64,000 nt of DNA from Nonomuraea muscovyensis (GTDB lineage: Bacteria; Actinomycetota; Actinomycetes; Streptosporangiales; Streptosporangiaceae): the NCBI RefSeq assembly GCF_014207745.1, contig NZ_JACHJB010000002.1:1302001-1366000 (forward strand), in the 5' to 3' direction. Under the pieces are notes generated by a model. The model searched no databases and was not told the origin of the DNA. It saw only the letters and a program-made list of their open reading frames with translations. Position 1 is the stretch's first letter, and each line of letters opens with the position of its first letter. Positions 48,991-57,644 of the stretch are shown piece by piece. Position numbers and translations under genes: made by a program.

Positions 48991-49496
48991 GGTGTTTCGG
49001 GATCTCCGGCGCCCGCGTACTCGAGCAACCGCCCGCTGGGCGCGCCGCCGTGGGCCGCCGGGACGGAGCGGCAGGGCACGACGGTCACCGGGCACGGCGG
49101 CCAGCGCAGGCACGACAGCACCACCACGCCGAGCCTGCCGTCGCCGGCGTGGTGCGCGGCCGATCCCAGCACCAGCAGCGCTGCTCCCCGCGCGACCCGC
49201 GTGAGCGCAGCCTCCGCGCGACCCGCGACGAGCCGCCGCTCGACGCCGAGGCCGGGGCGGGCCTCGCGGGCGAGCGCGACCGCCCGGTCGAGGACGGCGG
49301 TGGCCCGGGAACGCCGGTATCGCAGGTCGTCGGGCCAGGCGTGCGGCGCGTACGGGGCGTGACGCTCGCCGGCGTCCCATGCGTGCGCGACGACGAGCCG
49401 CGCCCCGGCCCGCTCCGCCTCACCGGCCGCCCACAGCAGGGCGTCCTCGCAGCCCGGCGTGCCGTCCACGCCCACGACGATGCGTCGATCCTTCAT
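48987..49496 (-). CDS. Universal stress protein (UspA family)
   Basis: A 169-residue single-domain Usp (RRIVVGVDGTPGCEDALLWAAGEAER, VVAHAWD). The C-terminal ATP motif is replaced: GSAAHHAGDGRLGVVVLSCLRWPPCPVTVVP deviates from the usual GSRG...GSVS, so ATP binding is doubtful. It is coupled to the downstream lipoprotein. Confidence 0.88.
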   Translation of the reverse strand: MKDRRIVVGVDGTPGCEDALLWAAGEAERAGARLVVAHAWDAGERHAPYAPHAWPDDLRYRRSRATAVLDRAVALAREARPGLGVERRLVAGRAEAALTRVARGAALLVLGSAAHHAGDGRLGVVVLSCLRWPPCPVTVVPCRSVPAAHGGAPSGRLLEYAGAGDPETP

Positions 49497-49656
49497 ACGG
49501 CCATGGTTCCCCGTCCCGGCGGGGACACCGAGAGGCGTTCCGCACCTTTGCTAGGGACTTAAGACCTCCGCACCGATTCCTCCGACGATGCCGCCCCGGA
49601 CATGGACCGACCTGCGCATTGTCCTATGTCCTTGCTGGTGAGAGGATTGGAGGACG

Positions 49657-50088
49657 ATGTCCACGGATCTGGCAGTCATCCTCAACGACGAGCCGGGAGA
49701 GCTGGCCCGACTGGGGCAGGTCACCGGCCAGGCCGGCGTGAACATCGGGGGCCTGGCGGCCTTCACCGGCGACGGCAAGGGCGTGGTCCACCTGCTCCTC
49801 GACGACGACGCCGTGGCCCGGTGCCGGCAGGCGCTCGAGGGCGCGGGGATGGGGATCGCCGACGAACGCCAGGTGCTGGTGGTCGACATCGACGACCGTC
49901 CCGGCACGCTGGGCGAGCTGACGCGGCAGCTCGCCGAGGCGAACGTCAACATCGACCTCGCCTACACGGCCTTCGGCGGGGTCAAGGTCGTCATCGCCAC
50001 CGACGACCTGGACAACGCGGTGGCCGCCCTCGACGGCACCTTGGGCGATCGGGTGCCCACGGCGAGCATCTGGGACCAGCCCGCCTGA
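49657..50088 (+). CDS. Two-ACT-domain regulatory protein
   Basis: A 143-residue protein of two ACT domains: DLAVILNDEPGELARLGQVTGQAGVNIGGL and VLVVDIDDRPGTLGELTRQLAEANVNIDLAY. Such proteins bind amino acids and regulate metabolism. Probably the first gene of a pair with the phosphatase-like gene 27 bp on. Confidence 0.88.
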   Translation: MSTDLAVILNDEPGELARLGQVTGQAGVNIGGLAAFTGDGKGVVHLLLDDDAVARCRQALEGAGMGIADERQVLVVDIDDRPGTLGELTRQLAEANVNIDLAYTAFGGVKVVIATDDLDNAVAALDGTLGDRVPTASIWDQPA

Positions 50089-50115
50089 CCCGGCCGACGC
50101 CTGCGAGGAGAGCGA

Positions 50116-50895
50116 TTGCTGCACGTCGCGTACGCCACCGCCCCTGCTCCCGGCGGCGTCAACGAGGACTACGTGATCGCCGGTCCGGCGTGGGTCGCGG
50201 TGCTCGACGGGGCGACGGCGCCGCGCGGCGTGGAGTCGGGGTGCGAGCACGGCGTGCCGTGGCTGGTGCGGACGCTGGCCCGAGCACTGGTCGAGCCGGT
50301 GGAGGCGGGCGACCCGCTGCCGGAGGCGCTGTCCCGGGCGATCACGGTGACGAAGGACGCCCACGGGGGCACGTGCGACCTGGGCAACCCGCACTCGCCG
50401 TCGTCCACCGTCGCGATCGTGCGCCGTGCCGGTGAGCATCTGGAGTACCTCGTGCTGTGCGACTCCCCCGTCGGCGTGCTCCACACGGACGGCACTCTGG
50501 ACGTCGTCGACGACGACCGCATCGGCCACCTGCCCGGGGGCCGCCCGTACTCGCTCGACCTGGTCGCGTCGCAGCGCAACCGGCGGGGCGGCTTCTGGGT
50601 GGCCGGGGCCGACCCCGGCGCGGCGTTCGAGGCGTTGACCGGGTCGGTGCCGGCGGCGGGGGTACGGGCGGTCGGCATGTTCACCGACGGGGTGACGCGG
50701 CTGGTCGAATGGTACGGCCGGAGCTGGGAGGCGCTGATGGCGGCGGCTGCCGCGCACGGGCCGGCGCGGCTGCTGGCGGAGGTGCGCGAGGCCGAGTCGG
50801 CGCACGGCACCCCCGGCCACGGCAAGCCGCACGACGACGCGACGGCCGTCTGGATCTCCCTCGCCCCGCCCGGCGACGGCCGGCCCGGCACCTGA
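50116..50895 (+). CDS. PP2C-like protein phosphatase
   Basis: A 259-residue protein with a PP2C-like layout: NEDYVIAGPAWVAVLDGATAP (metal-binding Asp), SSTVAIVRRAGEHLEYLVLCDSPVGVL, MFTDGVTRLVEWYG and HDDATAVWISL (last metal Asp pair). TTG start with GAGGAGA upstream. Substrate unknown; STAS proteins close by are possible partners but the link is inference. Confidence 0.8.
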   Translation: MLHVAYATAPAPGGVNEDYVIAGPAWVAVLDGATAPRGVESGCEHGVPWLVRTLARALVEPVEAGDPLPEALSRAITVTKDAHGGTCDLGNPHSPSSTVAIVRRAGEHLEYLVLCDSPVGVLHTDGTLDVVDDDRIGHLPGGRPYSLDLVASQRNRRGGFWVAGADPGAAFEALTGSVPAAGVRAVGMFTDGVTRLVEWYGRSWEALMAAAAAHGPARLLAEVREAESAHGTPGHGKPHDDATAVWISLAPPGDGRPGT

Positions 50896-50915
50896 CACCC
50901 GTCTGACGCGGCCCC

Positions 50916-50949
50916 GCCTCGACGGGGGCAGCGCGCCGCCCCCGGAGGC
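50916..50949. terminator. Bidirectional hairpin between convergent genes
   Basis: GCCTC-GA-CGGGGGC pairs with GCCCCCG-GAGGC (12 pairs, 2-nt bulge, 8-nt loop) between the phosphatase-like gene and the STAS gene. Confidence 0.7.
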
Positions 50950-50957
50950 GCGGCGGG

Positions 50958-51326
50958 TCAGAAGGTGAGGCCGAGCACCTCCAGCAGCCGGCGGAGCCGG
51001 CCGGGGACGTGGCGCACCGGCGCCGAGGTCTCGTGGACGAAGCCGAGCAGGGCCCGCGCCCCGGCGACGTCGACGAACGACAGCCGTTCGAGGTCGAGGG
51101 CCAGCGCGGCGTCGAGCCGGTGGGCCTCGCGCAGCGCGCGCTCCACCGCCCCGCGGTTGGTGGTGTCGAGCTCTCCGGCGAGCCGGACCACCGCCCGGCC
51201 GGGCGTGCCGTCGAAGACGACGCTCAGCAGGCCGTCGGTGTGGAGCACCCGGTCGGATGCGTCGGCGCCGGCCGCGGCCCGGCGCCGCTGGTCGAGGCGC
51301 TGGTCGAGCTCAGAAGCGCGGCCCAC
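50958..51326 (-). CDS. STAS-domain protein
   Basis: A 122-residue protein with a STAS fold: RAVVRLAGELDTTNRGAVERAL and ALDLERLSFVDVAGARALLGFVHET. The residue normally phosphorylated (Ser in DSSG) is Ala (DVAGAR), so this copy may not be switched by phosphorylation. GTG start is likely. Confidence 0.8.
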   Translation of the reverse strand: MGRASELDQRLDQRRRAAAGADASDRVLHTDGLLSVVFDGTPGRAVVRLAGELDTTNRGAVERALREAHRLDAALALDLERLSFVDVAGARALLGFVHETSAPVRHVPGRLRRLLEVLGLTF

Positions 51327-51562
51327 CGCGACTCACCGCACGGTGGACGGGCAGCGGGCGGACGTGACGGCGATGAGGTGAACAGCTGTGCACATGCGAT
51401 CGTCCTTCGCGCTTGCGATCACTCATCTTGGCGGTGGGTGGTGTAGCCCCTAAGGTTAGGCGTGCAAGAGAATACAGGAAAGATTTTTCGCTATAAAATC
51501 TTCCGTGGATCGTCCCGGCGGAATCCGGACCCCGGCTGCGGGCCCACCTGGGAGTGAGCGAC

Positions 51563-51925
51563 ATGGGCAAGAGCACTGATGACCGGCCGCGCTGGACCTT
51601 TCTCACCAACCATGCCCGCGTGCTGCTGGAGATCGCTCGTGACCCGCAGGTGCGCGTGCGCGACATCGCGGCCGTGATCGGCATCACGGAGCGCGCCGCG
51701 CAGGGCATCGTCACCGACCTCAAGGAGGCCGGCTACCTCGACCCGGTGCGGGTGGGGCGGCGCAACCACTACACGATCGACGCGGGTCAGGGCTTCCGGC
51801 ACCCGACCGAGGCGAACGTGCCGGTGCGGGTGCTGATCGACATGTTCACCCACCGCGACCGCACGGGCACGGCCGCCGAGCGCACGGGCGCGGCGGACCG
51901 GACCACGGAGGACCAGACCATGTAG
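51563..51925 (+). CDS. Winged-helix DNA-binding protein (ArsR/MarR-like)
   Basis: A 120-residue protein: WTFLTNHARVLLEIARDPQVRVRDIAAVIGITERAAQGIVTDLKEAGYLDPVRVGRRNHYTI is a winged helix, a type common in actinomycetes for autonomous regulators. ATG 51563 has GGGAG 8 bp upstream. The C-terminal tail (TGTAAERTGAADRTTEDQ) is low-complexity and overlaps the DNA repeat at 51899. Confidence 0.85.
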   Translation: MGKSTDDRPRWTFLTNHARVLLEIARDPQVRVRDIAAVIGITERAAQGIVTDLKEAGYLDPVRVGRRNHYTIDAGQGFRHPTEANVPVRVLIDMFTHRDRTGTAAERTGAADRTTEDQTM

Positions 51926-51968
51926 CCCCCGGACCCCCGGACTACGGAGGACCAGACCACGTAGCCCC
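51899..51968. repeat. Two direct copies of a 31-bp unit at the end of the winged-helix gene
   Basis: The units at 51899-51929 and 51938-51968 are almost identical (both with ACGGAGGACCAGACCA) and a third partial copy follows. The first contains the gene's stop codon. Probably a replication slippage product. Confidence 0.8.
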
Positions 51969-52005
51969 GGACCACGGAGGCCCCGGCGGCCGAGCAGAGG
52001 GCCAC

Positions 52006-52767
52006 TCACGGCGTCCGCGTGGCCTCCTCCAGGAGGCGGACGACCTCGGCGTGACCGGTGCCGAGCCAGTGTTCCGAACGCGGATCCCCGTCCGCGTCGC
52101 GGACCTCGGCCACCACCCTCTCGTCGCCGCCCTCTCCCCGCTCCCGGCGGAGCCTCACCCGCGCTCCCGGTGGCGCGTACGCGGCGGCCTGGTCGCGCAG
52201 CCCGGCCTCGACGTCGTGTCCCACGTGACGCCGGGCGAGGTCGGCGGGGCGCAGGCCACGGTCGTCGGCCGCGGTGGGGTCGGCGCCGTGGCCCAGCAGG
52301 GCCCTGACCACGGCGGGCAGGCCCTTCTCGGCGGCGTGCGCGAGGGGCGTGCGGCCGGGGGCGGGCGGGTCGGGGGTCGCGCCCCGTTCGAGGAGGGCCG
52401 TCACCACGGCCAGGTGCCCGTTCGCCGCCGCCCAGTGCAGCGCGGTCATGGCACTCCCCTCGCCGTCCTCGCGGCGGTCGGGATCGGCGCCGGCGTCCAG
52501 CAGCGCGCCGACCGCCTCGGCGTGCCCCCAGCAGGCGGCGGCGCACAACGGCAGCCCCTCGCTGTCGCCGCCGCTCTCCCGGTCGGGGTCGGCTCCGGCG
52601 GCGAGCAGCATCCGCACGATCGCGGCGTCACCGTGCACGGCGGCCCGGTAGAGGGCCGTGCTGCCGTACGCGTCCGGAGCGTCGGCGGACACGCCCCGGT
52701 CGAGCAGCCGCCTGACCGCGGCGCTCTCGCCCGTGCCCGCCGCCAGTACCAGTCGGTCTCCAGTCAC
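52006..52767 (-). CDS. Ankyrin repeat protein
   Basis: A 253-residue cytosolic protein with four to five ankyrin repeats (GSTALYRAAVHGDAAIVRMLLAAGADPD, TALHWAAANGHLAVVTALLERGATPD, GRTPLAHAAEKGLPAVVRALLGHGADPT) and a C-terminal beta-type extension (VRLRRERGEGGDERVVAEV). GTG 52767 preferred. A protein-binding role is likely; partner unknown. Confidence 0.85.
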   Translation of the reverse strand: MTGDRLVLAAGTGESAAVRRLLDRGVSADAPDAYGSTALYRAAVHGDAAIVRMLLAAGADPDRESGGDSEGLPLCAAACWGHAEAVGALLDAGADPDRREDGEGSAMTALHWAAANGHLAVVTALLERGATPDPPAPGRTPLAHAAEKGLPAVVRALLGHGADPTAADDRGLRPADLARRHVGHDVEAGLRDQAAAYAPPGARVRLRRERGEGGDERVVAEVRDADGDPRSEHWLGTGHAEVVRLLEEATRTP

Positions 52768-52819
52768 CCGGGCAGTCTGACCGCGAACCCGGCGTCGATC
52801 CACCGGTTTTCCGGCGTCG

Positions 52820-54031
52820 TCAGCTTCTCGGGGTGAAGCGCAGCGGCATGTGCTTGATGCCGTTGATGAAGTCCGAGCGCATCCTGCGTACGGGACCCGT
52901 GTGCTCGGCGGCGGAGAAGCGGCGCAGCAGTTCCCTGATCATGCAGGAGATCTGCAGCCGGGCCAGGTTGGCGCCCAGGCAGAAGTGCGGTCCCCCGCCG
53001 CCGAAGGTCACGTGGTCGTTCGGGGTGCGGTGGATGTCGAAGGTGTACGGGTCGGGGAAGACGTCCTCGTCCCGGTTGGCGGACATGTAGAACGTCACCA
53101 CCTTCTCCCCCTCGGCGATCCGCCGGCCGCGCAGTTCGGTGTCGCGCGTCGCGGTGCGCCGGAAGTTGTGGATCGACGAGCCCCAGCGCAGGAACTCCTC
53201 GGTGGCGGTGCGCCACAGGTCCTCGTCGTCGGGGCCGGCGGCGAGTTCGCGGTAGCTGTCCGGGTGGGCGATGAGCGCGTGCATGGCGTGCGCGATGAGG
53301 TTTCGGGTGGTCTCGTTGCCGGCGACGCACAGGATGACGAAGAAGGCGTCGATCTCCTCACGGGTGAGCCTGTCGCCGTCGATCTCCGCCTGCACCAGGG
53401 CCGTGAGGATGTCGTCGCGCGGGTGCGCGCGCCGCTCGTCCACCAGCCCGTCGCAGTAGGCGAAGATCTCGGCGGCGGCGACCTCGCCGTCCTCGAACGT
53501 GGTGCGGAAGTCGGGGTCCTGGAAGCCGACCATGCGGTTGGACCATTCGAAGATCTTGGCGTGGTCCTCCTCGGGGACGCCGACGAGGTCGCAGATCATC
53601 TGCAGCGGCAGGTACTCGGCGACGTCGGTGACGAACTCGACCTCGCCGTCCTTCTCCAGGACGGAGTCGGCGATCCGCCCGGCGCGCTCCCTGACCTTGT
53701 CCTTGAGCCGGGCGATCGTCCTGGGCGTGAAGCCGGCGCTGACCAGCCGCCGGTAGCGGGTTTGCTTGGGCGGGTCCATGTTGAGCAGCATGAGCCCGGC
53801 GACCTCGATGAACTCCGGTGTCTGGGTGCGGATGAAGGCCGTGCCGAGCTGGGTGGACCAGGTCTGCGTGTCGCGGCTGATCGCCTTGACGTCGTCGTAT
53901 CTGGTGACGGCCCAGAAGCCGGTGTCGTCGGGGACCTCGTGCCAGTGGACGGGGTCGTTCCGGCGCAGCCAGGCGAACTGGTCGTGCGGCACCTCGCGTT
54001 CCCAGGTGTCCTCGAGCAGGTCGATCTTCAT
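52820..54031 (-). CDS. Cytochrome P450 (CYP125/CYP142-like)
   Basis: A 403-residue P450. I-helix ILCVAGNETTRNLIAHAM, ExxR in EFLRWGSS, heme loop FGGGGPHFCLGANLARLQI. The FGGGGPHFCLG loop and HNFRRTATRDTELRG are typical of sterol side-chain hydroxylases such as CYP125/142, hence a possible role in cholesterol or steroid oxidation. No steroid catabolism genes are near. Confidence 0.92.
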   Translation of the reverse strand: MKIDLLEDTWEREVPHDQFAWLRRNDPVHWHEVPDDTGFWAVTRYDDVKAISRDTQTWSTQLGTAFIRTQTPEFIEVAGLMLLNMDPPKQTRYRRLVSAGFTPRTIARLKDKVRERAGRIADSVLEKDGEVEFVTDVAEYLPLQMICDLVGVPEEDHAKIFEWSNRMVGFQDPDFRTTFEDGEVAAAEIFAYCDGLVDERRAHPRDDILTALVQAEIDGDRLTREEIDAFFVILCVAGNETTRNLIAHAMHALIAHPDSYRELAAGPDDEDLWRTATEEFLRWGSSIHNFRRTATRDTELRGRRIAEGEKVVTFYMSANRDEDVFPDPYTFDIHRTPNDHVTFGGGGPHFCLGANLARLQISCMIRELLRRFSAAEHTGPVRRMRSDFINGIKHMPLRFTPRS

Positions 54032-54099
54032 GGTGCTCCCTCGGGAGGATGCGGGGGTCCGCGGCCGGCCCACCTGTGCGCCCTCTTCGATATACCTCT

Positions 54100-54113
54100 C
54101 AAGCGAGCGCTTG
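54100..54113. promoter_or_regulatory. Candidate TetR operator before the P450
   Basis: CAAGCGAGCGCTTG has perfect 6-bp arms around AG, lies 69 bp before the P450 start, next to AT-rich TATACC. CAAGCGCTTG-type sites are common TetR operators for lipid genes in actinomycetes. Confidence 0.45.
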
Positions 54114-54114
54114 G

Positions 54115-55278
54115 TCAAGTTATCGAGCCCCGATTCGTGAGCAGGCGCAGGCCGTACTCCAGGGGCCCGTACCGGTGGGAGCGCAGCCACCACGCGCTGA
54201 GCAGTAGCAGCACCGTGTAGACGGCCGCGGCGACGCCCATGACGGCGATCGGCTCCAGCCGCCCGGCGAGCGCCAGGCCGTACCCGGTGAAGACCAGGCA
54301 GGCGAGCACGGACTGCCCGAGGTAGTTGGACGCGGCCGTCCGGCCCGCCGGCGCGAGCGCGCGTCCGGCCGCCGGGAACCTCCGGACGACCCGCAGCAGC
54401 GTGGCCACGTAGGCGGCGGTGAGCAGCGGCGAGGTGAGGCCGTTCACGGCCAGTCCCAGCAGCTCGACCGGACCCGAGGAGCCGCTCGTCAGGGCGAACA
54501 GGACACCACCGGGCAGGCCGATCCCGAAACCCACCCACTGGACGCGGCCGAGCAGGTGTGCCCAGCGGCCGGGCTCCTCCAGCAGCCGTGTCTTGCCCGC
54601 GGCCAGCCCGAGCAGGAACATGGCCAGCGCCGTGGGCCCCTGGAAGAGCCAGATCGAGGCGGCGAGCGGCGGGTAGCACTCCAGGTGCATGCGCAGCACG
54701 TCGAGCGGGCCGCCGGTGGCCAGAGCCAGCACCCGGGCCGCCTCGGCGGGGTCCGCGGCGTCGGCGGTGAGGCCCGTGGCGGCCGGGGCGAGGGCGGTCA
54801 GCGCGGCCAGCGCGCACCAGAGCAGGGCCAGCGCGGCCAAGACGACCGCCGCGACGGTGACGGCCCTGCGGGGGCGGACGCCGCGCATCGCCAGCAGAAC
54901 CAGCCCGAGCACGGCGTACAGCGTGAGGATGTCGCCCGCCCACACCAGCAGCCCCTGCGCGAGGCCGAGCGCGAACAGCCCCAGACACCGCCGCACGGTC
55001 CGCGCCCGGACGCTCGCCCCGGCGCGTTCCGCGGCCCGCATCTGCAGCGTGAACGAGTAGCCGAACAGGAACGAGAACAGGATGTAGAACTTCGTCGCCA
55101 CCAGGGCCGTGACGGCGTGGGCCACGGGCCCGTCGGGGACGGGCATCGAGCGCGCCACGAGATGACCGGGCGAGGCGAAGTAGCCGATGTTCGCGATGAG
55201 GATGCCGGCCAGCGCGAACCCGCGCAGCGCGTCGATCTCGTGCACCCGGCCCGCCTGCGGTGTCTGGAGCAACGTCAT
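54115..55278 (-). CDS. DUF418 family membrane protein
   Basis: A 387-residue protein with about ten membrane helices; DALRGFALAGILIANIGYF, FSFLFGYSFTLQM and RTAASNYLGQSVLACLVFTGYGLALAG are DUF418 hallmarks (YeiB-like). ATG 55278 gives the standard family start. Convergent order with the P450 is tight: stop 83 bp before the P450 start, same strand. Confidence 0.9.
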   Translation of the reverse strand: MTLLQTPQAGRVHEIDALRGFALAGILIANIGYFASPGHLVARSMPVPDGPVAHAVTALVATKFYILFSFLFGYSFTLQMRAAERAGASVRARTVRRCLGLFALGLAQGLLVWAGDILTLYAVLGLVLLAMRGVRPRRAVTVAAVVLAALALLWCALAALTALAPAATGLTADAADPAEAARVLALATGGPLDVLRMHLECYPPLAASIWLFQGPTALAMFLLGLAAGKTRLLEEPGRWAHLLGRVQWVGFGIGLPGGVLFALTSGSSGPVELLGLAVNGLTSPLLTAAYVATLLRVVRRFPAAGRALAPAGRTAASNYLGQSVLACLVFTGYGLALAGRLEPIAVMGVAAAVYTVLLLLSAWWLRSHRYGPLEYGLRLLTNRGSIT

Positions 55279-55477
55279 GCCGGCCGACTCTAGAGTCGGG
55301 GCCCCGGCGGCGGAGCCGACTTGGCCGGCGGACGACCAAAGGCTGGTCGTGTGCCTGCGTCTGTCTCCGTCTCGCGGGCTCGGGTATCCGGGCGGACGGC
55401 GGTGCCGCGACTCGCGCAGGGCAAGGCGGGGCAAAGCCGGGGACCTCCGTCGCGCCCTCGCCCATAATGGGCGCGAT

Positions 55478-56566
55478 ATGGCTGACCTGGTGAATCATGA
55501 GCAGGGTGACGACAGGCCGCCGTCGGCGTTCCGCCGGGCCGTGCCGGTCGCGCCGTTCCCCGTGTACGAGCCCGGCCCGCCACCGGGGATGGACCGCGCC
55601 ACGGTGGCGGTCCTGGTGGTCGTCGGGTCAGCGGTGCTGCTGGGGGCCTGGCTGGGGCTGCACCGGCCGGGCGACGCGGACTCCGGCGGGGTGGGCGGCG
55701 GGGTGGCCGCGGCCGGCTCCTCGGCGACGTCCTCCCCGGCGGGCGTGCCCGGCGGTGGCGGGGACGTCGCCGGCGGTGCTCCGGGGGGCGATGACCTCGC
55801 CGGCGGTGCTCCGGGGGGCGATGACCGCGCGGGACGCGACCGGGGCGTGCGCTCCGGAGCCACCGACCTTCGCACCGGGAGCGGGACGTCCGCCCCGCGA
55901 GCCGTACGGGGCGCCACGCCGGAGGCCGAGGAGCGGCGCGCGGCCGGGCGAGCCGGCGACGCCCGCCCGGGACGAGCCGGCAACACGCACACCGGACGGG
56001 CCGGGGACGCACCCGCCGGGCGCACGGCCGGACCTGGCAGCGGTGGGCACGCACGTCACATGGCGGGGCACGATGCGGGCACGCGGACGCGGCACCCGGC
56101 CGGTCGGGCCAGCGAGGCGAGGGCCGGCCGCGCCGCCGGGCCGGGCAGGAACGTGGACGCCGGACCCGAGGCGGCGACGGGCCTGGAGACCACACCGCGC
56201 CCCTCGCCGAGGGCGGGAGACCCGCGGCAGCCCTCCCCCACCGGCGGAAGACGGCACTCCCCCGCCACCGGGGAGGGCCAGGCGACCCGACGGCCCGACA
56301 CCCGAGGGACCGACGCCCGAGGAACCGGCACCCGACGGCCCGACAGCCGAGGGACCGACGCCGAAGGCGGGCGGGCGGGCGTTCGACGACCCGAGGCCAG
56401 GGGCAGACGCCCCGGTGAGGGCGGCCTACCCACCGGCACCGGGCGCCCGGCTCCCCGCGCCACCCCCCGGGGGACCGGACCGGGCCTGCTGCACCGGTGG
56501 TGCGACGACAACTTCACCACCGCACCCCTCCTCGCCCGCGCCTGCCACCTGTACGTCACCCCCTGA
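55478..56566 (+). CDS. Single-span membrane protein with long low-complexity tail
   Basis: A 362-residue frame. Residues 40-62 form one membrane helix (ATVAVLVVVGSAVLLGAWLGL), the rest is a Gly/Ala/Arg/Pro-rich disordered tail with a duplicated unit AGGAPGGDD. The final 40 residues (GTGPGLLHRWCDDNFTTAPLLARACHL) look more ordered. Upstream ribosome site is weak. Long GC-rich frames can be accidental, so the 3' two thirds are less certain. Confidence 0.55.
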   Translation: MADLVNHEQGDDRPPSAFRRAVPVAPFPVYEPGPPPGMDRATVAVLVVVGSAVLLGAWLGLHRPGDADSGGVGGGVAAAGSSATSSPAGVPGGGGDVAGGAPGGDDLAGGAPGGDDRAGRDRGVRSGATDLRTGSGTSAPRAVRGATPEAEERRAAGRAGDARPGRAGNTHTGRAGDAPAGRTAGPGSGGHARHMAGHDAGTRTRHPAGRASEARAGRAAGPGRNVDAGPEAATGLETTPRPSPRAGDPRQPSPTGGRRHSPATGEGQATRRPDTRGTDARGTGTRRPDSRGTDAEGGRAGVRRPEARGRRPGEGGLPTGTGRPAPRATPRGTGPGLLHRWCDDNFTTAPLLARACHLYVTP

Positions 56567-56663
56567 CGGCTCACGCGGCACGTCGCCGGACACGGCCTGC
56601 CGGGCGGGGGCGGGCGTGGAAAGGGTGTGCGGTGACGGGCGGGGTGTGCTGGAATGCGGGCCC

Positions 56664-57482
56664 ATGGACGACGTGGCGCTGCGGGCGCTCGCCCGGCGGC
56701 TGGTGGAGGTGCCCTCGGTGGTGGCCGTGGTGCTCGGCGGGAGCAGGGCGCGGGGGACCCACCGCCCCGACTCGGACTACGACCTGGGCCTGTACTACCG
56801 GGGTGAGCCGGACGTGCCGGCGCTGCGGGCGCTGGCCGCTGAGGTGGCGGACAGGCCCCCCGAGATCACCGAGCCCGGCGGCTGGGGCCCGTGGGTGAAC
56901 GGCGGCGGCTGGCTGACGATCGGCGGGCACCGCGTCGACTGGATCTACCGCGACCTCGACCGGGTCCACCGGGTGTGGGACGACTGCCGGGCCGGCCGGT
57001 ACGAGGTGGGGACGCAGGCCGGGCATCCGCTCGGGTTCTACTCCCACGCCTACGCCGGCGAGGTGGCGCTGTGCCGGGTCCTCGCCGATCCCGGCGGGGA
57101 GGTGACCACGCTGCGCGAGGCGACCTTGGCGTACCCGCCGGCGCTCGGCGAGGCGCTGGTGGCCGGGATGTGGGAGGCGCACTTCGCGGTGGGGCTGGCG
57201 CGATACGGGGCGAGCGGCGAGGACCCCGTGTACGCGGCCGGGTGCCTGTTCCGTGCGGTCGGCGTGGCCTGCCAGGCGTTGCACGGGCATGCGGGCCGGT
57301 GGCTGATCAACGAGAAGGGGATGGTCGCCTCGGCCGGGCGGCTGCCGGGGGCGCCGGAGGGGTTCGCGGCCCGGGCACAGGCGGTGCTGGGCGGGATCGG
57401 GGCGTCGGAGCGGGAGATCGGCGAGGTGGCCGGGCGGGCCGCCACGCTGATGCGCGAGGTCCACCGGATCGTGGCCCGATGA
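56664..57482 (+). CDS. Nucleotidyltransferase domain protein
   Basis: A 272-residue protein with a KNTase-like nucleotidyltransferase fold: LGGSRARGTHRPDSDYDLGLYY holds GS and the D-x-D metal pair, and VDWIYRD the third Asp. The C-terminal helical part (VYAAGCLFRAVGVACQALHG...WLINEKGMVA) resembles DUF4037-type proteins. Possible role in small-molecule or tRNA nucleotidylation; aminoglycoside resistance cannot be inferred. Confidence 0.85.
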   Translation: MDDVALRALARRLVEVPSVVAVVLGGSRARGTHRPDSDYDLGLYYRGEPDVPALRALAAEVADRPPEITEPGGWGPWVNGGGWLTIGGHRVDWIYRDLDRVHRVWDDCRAGRYEVGTQAGHPLGFYSHAYAGEVALCRVLADPGGEVTTLREATLAYPPALGEALVAGMWEAHFAVGLARYGASGEDPVYAAGCLFRAVGVACQALHGHAGRWLINEKGMVASAGRLPGAPEGFAARAQAVLGGIGASEREIGEVAGRAATLMREVHRIVAR

Positions 57483-57644
57483 TCGTACGATGATCGGACG
57501 TCGGGCGACTCCGAGGTCAGCGGGTTAGGGCCGTGGCGCGTGCCCCGAGCCCCGCGTCCATAACACCGTAATAGATGGCCTTTGACATCTAGCCGGATCC
57601 ATACCAGCCGATAACTTGACAGCACCCCCCACAAAGGAGTGCAC

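Noticed and set aside
57582..57621. Two TTGACA sequences before the protease gene as promoter -35 boxes
   Set aside because: Neither has a reasonable -10 box at 16-19 bp.
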